This document shows, in pieces, positions 1 through 6,621 of a DNA stretch of 64,000 nucleotides. The DNA lies in contig JBFMAI010000038.1 in assembly GCA_040755725.1 (NCBI GenBank), forward strand, positions 62,001 through 126,000. Reading direction: 5' to 3'. The first letter of the stretch is position 1, and every line of letters begins with the position of its first letter. A program made the translations under genes and the position numbers. The notes below the pieces were generated by a model that was not told the DNA's origin, did no database searches, and saw only the letters and a list, made by a program, of their open reading frames with translations. The stretch comes from JBFMAI01 sp040755725. Its GTDB lineage: Bacteria; Planctomycetota; Phycisphaerae; UBA1845; Fen-1342.

Positions 1-1
1 A

Positions 2-769
2 CTCCACCGCAAGCTCGTCATCGCGTACATCGACATCGGGCAGGCGGAGAATTGGCGCTGGTACTGGGACTGGTCGGAGGAGTGGACGCCGGGCCAGCCC
101 CGGCCGGCCGACTGGCCTGACTGGATTCTGACACCCGACCCCGACGGCTGGGCCGGCAACTTCGTGGCGGCGTTCTGGGACGCCGACTGGCAGGACCTCG
201 TCATCCACGGGCAGAACCACCCCGCCACCGCCGACCGCGACTTCGTCAGCATTCTCGACGAAGTGCTCCAGGACGGTTTTGACGGCGTCTACCTGGACTG
301 GGTGGAGGCGTACAGCGATGACACGGCCGTGGCCGCCGCGGGGGCCGCCAGCGTCGATCCCGCCGCCGCGATGGTCGATTTCATCGCCGCGATTCGGGCG
401 TACGGCCAGGCCCGCCGGCCCGGGTTTGTCGTGATTCAGCAGAATGCGGCGGCGCTGATCGAGGATGCGCCGGCCATTGTGGGTGTCGTTGATGCCATCG
501 CTCAGGAAGACACGTGGTACGGCGGGCAGGCCGATTGCGATTGGGAGCAGCCGTGCGGATACGATGTGGCGCAAGACCCGCAGGAAAGCGCCGAGATTCT
601 ACGGCTGCTCAGCTTCTATCGCGCGGCCGGCAAGGTGGTGTTCACGGTGGACTACACCGTCGCCCATGCGGCCGAGGCGTACGCCGCCGCGGCGGCACGC
701 GGGTACGTGCCGTACTGCTCGCGCGTCGCCCTGAGCCGTCTGACGACCACGCCGCCGCCGGGAGAATGA
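2..769 (+). CDS. GH114-like (TM1410/MJ1477-type) glycoside hydrolase, 5' end cut off
   Basis: The reading frame is open from base 2, so the N terminus lies outside the window; 255 residues are visible. The first visible residues contain YIDIGQAEN followed by a tryptophan-rich stretch (WRWYWDW), and later VYLDWVEAY and VVDAIAQEDTWYGG. This pattern of a (beta/alpha)8-barrel with acidic residues at strand ends is typical of the TM1410-like/GH114 family, whose characterised members are endo-alpha-1,4-polygalactosaminidases. The frame closes with a TGA at 767-769 after a short threonine/proline tail. It is probably exported, like the lipoprotein glycosidase that follows in the same direction 223 bases later, but the signal peptide cannot be seen. 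The family call is from motif memory; the substrate is unknown. Confidence 0.72.
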   Translation, partial: LHRKLVIAYIDIGQAENWRWYWDWSEEWTPGQPRPADWPDWILTPDPDGWAGNFVAAFWDADWQDLVIHGQNHPATADRDFVSILDEVLQDGFDGVYLDWVEAYSDDTAVAAAGAASVDPAAAMVDFIAAIRAYGQARRPGFVVIQQNAAALIEDAPAIVGVVDAIAQEDTWYGGQADCDWEQPCGYDVAQDPQESAEILRLLSFYRAAGKVVFTVDYTVAHAAEAYAAAAARGYVPYCSRVALSRLTTTPPPGE

Positions 770-803
770 GTCGAACATGACACGCCGCGCGGCGAGGGCC
801 GCG

Positions 804-912
804 ACCCCCCTGCTCTCAGGTCGCCGCAGGCGACTCGTCCGCCACGGCGGACGAGTCGGTCGCCGTAGTGACCGACTCGCTGTGGCGAGGAGGGGTTGGG
901 CGAGGGTCGGAG
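804..912 (-). repeat. Dispersed palindromic element, family A, with nested stems
   Basis: The right end (889-912) is the reverse complement of the family-A core seen at 30240, 48077, 48153, 54480 and 62619. Inside it the arms 831-843 and 846-858 form a 13-bp perfect stem, while 852-861 and 870-879 form a competing 10-bp stem, enclosed by GCCAC (841-845) and GTGGC (882-886). The copy at 62619-62677 looks like a version with a shorter middle. The element lies between two glycosidase genes and may act as a processing or attenuation structure for their transcript. Confidence 0.7.
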
Positions 913-992
913 TTTCGGGTGACGGGCGTTTGTTTTGGTTCGGCGACGGTGTTTCACGATGATGACGGTTTGGCACCGAGGAGATCCCACAT

Positions 993-2117
993 ATGCACTC
1001 AGAGTGGCAACGGGTCGTCGCGGGGGCGGTTTGTACCAGTGTCCTGGGTCTTGTGCTCGGCGGCTGCCCGCCGACGGAGCCGGCGGCGGATGCGCTCAAG
1101 AAGATCGCCCTGCCGCCGACGGGCCGCCTTTACCACGGCGTGTTTCCGGGCAGCCTGACCGGCGCCGAGGATGACATCTCGGCGGAAGACATCACGGCGT
1201 ACGAGCAGGCGGTCGGCCAGGAGGTGGTGTGGGTGTACTTCGCTCACAACTGGTACCAGTCGCGGGTGTTCCCGCTCGCCACCGCAACGATGATCCGGGA
1301 CCGCGGGGCCGTACCGTTCATCCGCCTGATGCTGCGATCCAGTGACGTGCAGAACCAGGCCGAGCCGCTGTTCAACCTGCCCGCAATCATCGCCGGCGAG
1401 TTTGACGCGGACCTCGACGCCTGGGGTGCGGCGGCCCGCGACTTCGGCGAGGCGCTGCTGGTCGAATGGGGCACCGAGTGCAACGGCCAGTGGTTCAGTT
1501 GGAACGGGGTGTGGAACGGCGGCGCGGAACCGGGGGATTTCGGCGACCCCACGTTGCCCGACGGGCCGGAGCGTTTCGTCGCCGCTTTCCGGCACATCGT
1601 GCAACGTATCCGCGCGGCCGGTGCCGCCAACGTGACGTTCGTCTGGCACGTCAACGCGGACGATGTTCCGGGTGAGGCCTGGAACGCGCTGGAGAACTAC
1701 TATCCGGGCGACGATGTCGTGGACTGGCTGGCGGTCAGCGTCTATGGACCGTTGACGCCACTGACGGACGACGCACCGGTCTTCACGGCCGTCATGGATG
1801 ACCTGTATCCGCGGCTGGCCGCGCTGAGTGCCGACAAGCCGATCATCGTGGCCGAGTTCGGCTGCGCCGCGAACCACCCGACCGTCACCGCTGACGAGTG
1901 GGCCGACGACGCGCTCACGCACCTGCTTCTCCGCCGCTGGCCGCGAATCATCGGATTCTCGTGGTGGAACGAGCACTGGCAAAACGATGGCGATCCGGCC
2001 CACGACACCATCATGCGCGTGCAGGAGGTCCCGGCGCTGGCCGCGACGTTCCAGCGGATCCTGGCCGCCAACGAGGACCGGCTCGGCGCGCCGGTCATCG
2101 TGGATGGGGTCCCTTAA
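993..2117 (+). CDS. GH26-like glycoside hydrolase lipoprotein
   Basis: A 374-residue protein with a lipoprotein signal peptide: a hydrophobic stretch ending in LVLGGC puts the lipidated cysteine at residue 25. The body looks like a clan-A (beta/alpha)8 glycosidase of the beta-mannanase type (GH26-like). LLVEWGTECNG supplies a probable acid/base Glu near 162, IIVAEFGC a probable nucleophile Glu near 288, and FSWWNEHWQND lines the substrate site near 322-332. A GAGGAG ribosome-binding site at 978-983 supports the ATG. It follows another glycosidase-like gene in the same direction, so the two may act on the same extracellular polysaccharide. The family assignment rests on the catalytic motifs; the substrate is not known. 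Confidence 0.7.
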   Translation: MHSEWQRVVAGAVCTSVLGLVLGGCPPTEPAADALKKIALPPTGRLYHGVFPGSLTGAEDDISAEDITAYEQAVGQEVVWVYFAHNWYQSRVFPLATATMIRDRGAVPFIRLMLRSSDVQNQAEPLFNLPAIIAGEFDADLDAWGAAARDFGEALLVEWGTECNGQWFSWNGVWNGGAEPGDFGDPTLPDGPERFVAAFRHIVQRIRAAGAANVTFVWHVNADDVPGEAWNALENYYPGDDVVDWLAVSVYGPLTPLTDDAPVFTAVMDDLYPRLAALSADKPIIVAEFGCAANHPTVTADEWADDALTHLLLRRWPRIIGFSWWNEHWQNDGDPAHDTIMRVQEVPALAATFQRILAANEDRLGAPVIVDGVP

Positions 2118-2279
2118 GACACCCCGCGCGCAACGGCAGATCCGCGCCACGGACAAGTGTCGTGAATCAGCGGCTTGGGTGACGGTCGGTCTTCTGCGCG
2201 CTCCGGTAAACCGCCCTGGCGGCAGCATGCGTCAGCTTCGGCCCTGCGACCGAGGCGGCATCCGGGGGGCGACGGCGTA

Positions 2280-2654
2280 CTAGTCGTACCCCAGCTCGGA
2301 CAGGCGGTCCTCGTCCAGGCCGAAGTGGTGGCCGATCTCGTGCAGCACCGTGACACGAATCTCGTCGACCAGCTCGTCCCACGAGCTGCACATCCCGCAC
2401 AGGTTGTCGTGGAAGATGAGGATGCGGTCGGGCATCGGCGTCGGAGCCAGCTCCGGCCCCTTCTCCTCCAGCGGCACGCCGACGTACAGCCCCAGCAGGT
2501 CCGCCGGCACGTCGTGTTCGCGCATCAGCTTGGCGTCGGGGCGGCGGCGGACCTCGACGACCACGTTCTCGAGGTAGGGCTGGAACTCGTCGGGAATCTC
2601 GGCAAGCGCCTGCTCCACGGCCCGGTCGAAATCACGCTCCGAAACACGTATCAT
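2280..2654 (-). CDS. Zincin-like metallopeptidase family protein (PF06262 type)
   Basis: A 124-residue cytoplasmic protein, the usual length of this family. The C terminus carries HEIGHHFGLDEDRL, an HExxH zinc site with the extra conserved Gly-x-Asp, and the preceding block (RILIFHDNLC) is also typical of the family. There is no signal peptide. Members are widespread in Actinobacteria and Planctomycetes; their substrates are largely unknown. It is transcribed away from the sppA-like gene, whose start is 83 bases away, so the short region 2655-2737 must hold both promoters. The family is clear; the biological role is not. Confidence 0.85.
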   Translation of the reverse strand: MIRVSERDFDRAVEQALAEIPDEFQPYLENVVVEVRRRPDAKLMREHDVPADLLGLYVGVPLEEKGPELAPTPMPDRILIFHDNLCGMCSSWDELVDEIRVTVLHEIGHHFGLDEDRLSELGYD

Positions 2655-2737
2655 CGTGCTCGCTCACCCCGGCTCCACGCGCGGGTCCATCGCCGGGAGT
2701 ATAGGTGAGCCCACGCGGTCAGCCAATTGGAGTCATC

Positions 2738-3751
2738 ATGAGCAGTTTGCACCGTGCGATTATGGCGGCGGCCTGGGTGGCGCTGGGGGTTGGGCTCGTA
2801 CTGCTGGCCGGCTGCGGCCCCACGTCGTTCTTGATTACGCCGGTTGCCGCCCGGCAGCCGCTGACCGAGGAAGTCGTGCAGCGTGAGGGCTGGTGGACCC
2901 CGGCGAAGATCGCCCTCATCGACGTGGACGGCCTGTTGCAGAACGCCGAACCCGCCGGGCTGCTCGGCCCCGGCGGCGAGCATCCGGTAGCGCTGCTGGC
3001 CGAGAAGCTCAGGAAAGCCGGCGGCGACCCCGCGGTGAGGGCCGTCGTGCTGCGGATTAACTCCCCGGGTGGCGGCGTCACCGCGACCGACCTCATGTAC
3101 GAAGAGCTCCGCGACTTCCGCCGGCGCACCGGCAAGCCCGTCATCGCCGTAATGCTCGATGTCGCCGCGTCGGGGGGCTACTACCTGGCCTGCGCCGCCG
3201 ACCGCATCCACGCCCTGCCGACGACGGTGACGGGGAGCATCGGCGTCATCATGATCGCGCCGGAGTTCTCCGGGACGATGCGCAAGATCGGGATGAACGT
3301 GAACGTCATCAAGAGCGGCGCGATGAAGGACATGGGCTCGCTGTTCCGCGAGATGAACGAACGCGACCGCGCCGTCTTTCAGGGGCTCATCGACGGGATG
3401 TATGCCCGCTTCGTGGAGGTCGTCGCCCGCGGCCGGCCGCAGGTGCCACGCGACCGGCTGAAGGAACTTGCCGACGGCCGCGTCTTCCTGGCTCCGGAGG
3501 CCAAGGAACACGGGCTGATCGACGAGATCGGCACGCTGCCGGAAGCGATCCAGGCGGCCAAGGCCGCGGCCGGCCTGGCCGACGCCAAGGTCCGCGTGGT
3601 CCGCTACGCCCGGCCGCTGGAGTACCGGCCGAACATCTACGCGCGCGGCGACACGCCGCCCGGCCAGGTGAACCTGATCCACGTCGAGCTGCCGGCCTGG
3701 CTGACCGGTCCGGCGCCGCAGTTGCTGTACCTGTGGGCGCCGGGTTGGTAA
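2738..3751 (+). CDS. sppA: Signal peptide peptidase SppA, lipoprotein form (peptidase S49)
   Basis: A 337-residue protease that cleaves remnant signal peptides in the cell envelope. The ATG at 2738 is preferred over the GTG at 2705 because GGAG lies five bases upstream and the protein then begins with a lipoprotein signal: VLLAGC puts the lipid cysteine at residue 26. The S49 core follows: LRINSPGGGV (about 106-114), the serine nucleophile in DVAASGGYYLA (Ser145), and the general-base lysine in KSGAMKDMGS (Lys197, 52 residues after Ser145 as in short-form SppA). A single S49 domain makes it the short type, like the Bacillus enzyme. The lipoprotein anchor in place of a transmembrane helix is somewhat unusual. 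Confidence 0.88.
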   Translation: MSSLHRAIMAAAWVALGVGLVLLAGCGPTSFLITPVAARQPLTEEVVQREGWWTPAKIALIDVDGLLQNAEPAGLLGPGGEHPVALLAEKLRKAGGDPAVRAVVLRINSPGGGVTATDLMYEELRDFRRRTGKPVIAVMLDVAASGGYYLACAADRIHALPTTVTGSIGVIMIAPEFSGTMRKIGMNVNVIKSGAMKDMGSLFREMNERDRAVFQGLIDGMYARFVEVVARGRPQVPRDRLKELADGRVFLAPEAKEHGLIDEIGTLPEAIQAAKAAAGLADAKVRVVRYARPLEYRPNIYARGDTPPGQVNLIHVELPAWLTGPAPQLLYLWAPGW

Positions 3752-4520
3752 CGATGCTGGAACGCTTCTTCTCGCCCCGGGGGTGCAGCGTGGCGGGGGG
3801 CGAGCCGGCGGGGGTCTTGACCCCTTCTTAACCGTTCCGCGTGCATGGACCGAACACGGAGGCAACGGGTGTTCGGAAACGCACGTGACGATTCAACATG
3901 GCGCCGGGACCACGAGCGAAGAGTGTCCAGTTGCCCCGTCCGGTGTCCTCGATCGTGTCCGAACACAGGGACTTTGCGCCGTGGGCGGAGGCGGGCACGA
4001 TGAGCGTGGCCAAGTCGTGCCGGCGGTCGCAACGCCGCGAACTGGCGGTCCGGACCCAGCATCCCGTGTGGGGTGGCCACAAGATTTCCCGCGTGCAGCA
4101 GGACCAGGGGCAAGTTGAAGTGCCCAGCGCCAGCTCGACCACCACCGACCGGCTGTTATGCGCGTTCGCACCGCCGCGTAAACGCGTGTCGATCCGCGCT
4201 CCCCAGGAGCGCCGGGCCCCTGAGTTCGGGGGCCCCGCATCCGGCGTCTTCCGTGTTCGGCGTCCCGGCACAACCACGGCCGGTGCGGAGCCCGGCCGCT
4301 ACCGGCGCCGCGCGGGTCCCACGCTGGCGCTTGGGGCTCGTCGGCGGGCGAGGTGCCCGCACTCCCCGGTCGCGCTAAATCGCCGTGCGTGATTCGGCGG
4401 CGCCCGTGGGGAGGGCGCGCCTCCCGGCGAGCCGCGGCTCGGCAGGCCGGCCGGGTTGCCGCAAGAGACCGCCTCGCCCTGCCGCGCCGCATGTGCGCGC
4501 ACGGTCATTTGCGGCCTGGG
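3752..4520. other. Intergenic region with dispersed repeats, no gene seen
   Basis: This stretch between the convergent sppA and gcvT genes has no credible gene; the frames within it lack family motifs and normal amino-acid composition. At 3811-3824 GGGGT/ACCCC with a CTTG loop, followed by TTCTT, is a weak terminator for sppA. 4277-4298 is a family-B hairpin (CGGCCGG, seven bases, CCCGGCCG). 4384-4446 is a family-C repeat containing the perfect palindrome GAGCCGCGGCTC (4429-4440); a reverse-complement copy lies near 62527-62604. Confidence 0.6.
4384..4446 (+). repeat. Dispersed repeat family C, copy 1
   Basis: The segment reads GTGCGTGATTCGGCGGC, then a GGAGG/CCTCC hairpin, then GAGCCGCGGCTCGGCAG. 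The same series occurs in reverse complement at 62527-62604, with most bases conserved over about 60 positions, and in shorter, more diverged form at 11855-11890. All three copies lie between genes. I saw no coding capacity or target-site duplication. Confidence 0.7.
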
Positions 4521-5612
4521 CTACTTCTTGGCCCGCTTGTAGAACGGCAATGGGATGACGGTCGCGGGGGTCACGTTGCCGCGGATGTCGACGCCCAGGT
4601 GCGTGCCCGGCTGAGTCAGCTCGGCCTTGAGCAGCCCCATCGCGATGTTCTTGCCCAGCGTCGGACTTTGCGTCCCGCTGGTGACGACGCCGACCGCCGC
4701 GCCCTGATGCAGGATCGGGGCGCCCTGCCGGGCGATGCGCCTGCCGTCGAGCTCGAAGCCGGTGACCTTCCGCCGCGGTCCCGCCTCCTTGATCCGCTTG
4801 AGCACCGGTTGGCCGATGAAGTCCTTGGTCAGATCGACGGCCCACTCCTGGCCGGCGGTGAGCGAGTCCCACTCCTCCGTCAGCTCGTGGCCGTACAGCG
4901 GCATCCCCGCCTCCAGCCGGAGCGTATCGCGGGCGCCGAGGCCGGCGGGGCGGATCGGCCGACCCATCTCCTCCGACTGGCCGATCAACATGCGCACCGC
5001 CATCAGGGCGACCTGGGCGGGCAGGATGATCTCGAAGCCGTCCTCGCCGGTATACCCGCTGCGGGCAATGAAATAGTCGGACCCCATCACGTTGCCGGTC
5101 TTGAAGCGGTAGTTCTTCAGGTCGGTGAGCGGGACCGGCAGCAGGCGGCCCAGCGTTTCGGCGGCCTCGGGCCCCTGGATGGCGACCATCGCGGTCTCGA
5201 ACGTGCGGTCCTTGATCTCGACGTGGAAGCCCTGGCGTTGCCGGTCGAACCAGCCCAGCAGCTTCTCGCGGTTGGACGCGTTGCACACGACCAGGAAGCA
5301 GTCTTCGGCCTTCGACACGATCACGTCGTCCAGGATGCCGCCGTCGTCGCGGCAGATGTGGCTGTAGCGGCACATGCCGGGGGCGGCGCTGCCGATGTTC
5401 CGCGTGTTGAGCCGGTCGAGGAGCTTCTCGGCGTCGGGGCCGCGGAACTCGACCCGCCCCATGTGCGACACGTCGAAGACGGTGCAGTGCTGCCGGGTGT
5501 AGTTGTGCTCCTCGACGATGCTGGTGTACATGACCGGCATTTCCCAGCCGGCGAAATCAACGAGGCGAGCGTTCCGCTCGCGGTGAAAGGCGTTCAACGG
5601 TGTCTGTAGCAT
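4521..5612 (-). CDS. gcvT: Aminomethyltransferase, glycine cleavage T protein
   Basis: A 363-residue protein of normal GcvT length. It takes the aminomethyl group from the lipoylated H protein, transfers the methylene to tetrahydrofolate and releases ammonia. Visible family features are the N-terminal LVDFAGWEMPVMY, VSHMGR near 50, and SGYTGEDGFEI (the folate-binding region), followed by GLGARDTLRLEAGMPLYGHE. The C-terminal barrel has GVVTSGTQSP and ends IPLPFYKR. The other glycine-cleavage genes are not adjacent, so the system is scattered here. Functionally it connects with the kbl/tdh pair near 50-53 kb, which makes glycine from threonine. Confidence 0.95.
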   Translation of the reverse strand: MLQTPLNAFHRERNARLVDFAGWEMPVMYTSIVEEHNYTRQHCTVFDVSHMGRVEFRGPDAEKLLDRLNTRNIGSAAPGMCRYSHICRDDGGILDDVIVSKAEDCFLVVCNASNREKLLGWFDRQRQGFHVEIKDRTFETAMVAIQGPEAAETLGRLLPVPLTDLKNYRFKTGNVMGSDYFIARSGYTGEDGFEIILPAQVALMAVRMLIGQSEEMGRPIRPAGLGARDTLRLEAGMPLYGHELTEEWDSLTAGQEWAVDLTKDFIGQPVLKRIKEAGPRRKVTGFELDGRRIARQGAPILHQGAAVGVVTSGTQSPTLGKNIAMGLLKAELTQPGTHLGVDIRGNVTPATVIPLPFYKRAKK

Positions 5613-5829
5613 GGCGGTGTCCTGGGCGGTGGGCCGACGCGTGCTCCGGGTCGCCAGACCGCGTTGGCCCCCAATGCGAGTCCGCTAGCATACTCGAAAC
5701 CCGCCCGGGACTGAACGCCCCGCCGCGCGAGACGTCCGCCGACGCGGCGCTGCCGCTGTGCGGGTTGCGCGAGTTCGTTGACAAGAAGCGACATTGTGGC
5801 GGCGCCGGGGGCGGCCTACACTCCCGCGC

Positions 5830-6621
5830 ATGGAGCAGCCTGCGCCTGATTCCGCGGCCGTCGTCGAGTCACGACCGGCGTCCTCGCTGGTGGTGGAAGT
5901 GCGCGGGTTGCGCAAGGTCTATGAGTCGGGCGAGCGGGCCGTCGTCGCACTGGATGGGATCGACCTGGAGGTGCCCGCAGGGCAGTTCTGCGCGATCATG
6001 GGCGCCAGCGGCTCCGGCAAGAGCACGCTGCTGCACGTCATTGGGGGCCTCACGCCGCCGACCGACGGCCGCGTGCGGGTCGAAGGGCACGAGCTGGCCG
6101 CGCTGTCGGACCGGGCGCGGACGATCTTCCGCCGGCGGCGGATCGGGATCGTATTCCAGGAGTACAACCTGCTGCCCACGCTGACGGCCCGCGAGAACAT
6201 CGCCCTGCCGATGCTGTTGGACGGGCAGTCCTCGCGCGACTGGGAGGCCCGCGTCGACGAGCTGCTCAAAACGGTGCATCTCGAAGCCCGCGCGGGACAT
6301 CGGCCGGACGCGCTGTCCGGCGGCGAGCAGCAGCGGGTCGCCATCGCCCGCGCCCTGCTGAACGACCCGGCCCTGCTGCTGGCGGACGAGCCGACCGGGA
6401 ACCTCGACTCGCGGCAGTCGGCGGAGATCTGGGCCCTGCTGCGGCGGGTCGTCGAGCAGCGCGGCAAGACGATTCTGATGGTCACGCACGAGGCCCACGG
6501 CGCGGCCTACGCCGACCGCGTGATCGTGCTCAAAGACGGGCGGATCGTGGGGGCCTTTGAAGCGAAAGGCACGGCGGATGCGGCACTGGTTGCAGCTCGC
6601 TACCAGGAACTGGCGGGCTAA
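5830..6621 (+). CDS. ABC transporter ATP-binding protein (MacB/LolD-type)
   Basis: A 263-residue ATPase. Walker A is GASGSGKST, the Q-loop is VFQEYNLLPTLTA, the signature is LSGGEQQRVAIARAL, Walker B is LLLADEPTGNLDS, and the switch histidine lies in MVTHEAHGA. The GNLDS motif after Walker B is typical of the LolD/FtsE/MacB ATPase group, which powers mechanotransmission permeases. I chose the ATG at 5830; an upstream in-frame ATG at 5794 adds twelve arginine-rich residues. The stop overlaps the start of the permease gene by more than 40 bases, so the two are translationally coupled and form one exporter. Confidence 0.9.
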   Translation: MEQPAPDSAAVVESRPASSLVVEVRGLRKVYESGERAVVALDGIDLEVPAGQFCAIMGASGSGKSTLLHVIGGLTPPTDGRVRVEGHELAALSDRARTIFRRRRIGIVFQEYNLLPTLTARENIALPMLLDGQSSRDWEARVDELLKTVHLEARAGHRPDALSGGEQQRVAIARALLNDPALLLADEPTGNLDSRQSAEIWALLRRVVEQRGKTILMVTHEAHGAAYADRVIVLKDGRIVGAFEAKGTADAALVAARYQELAG

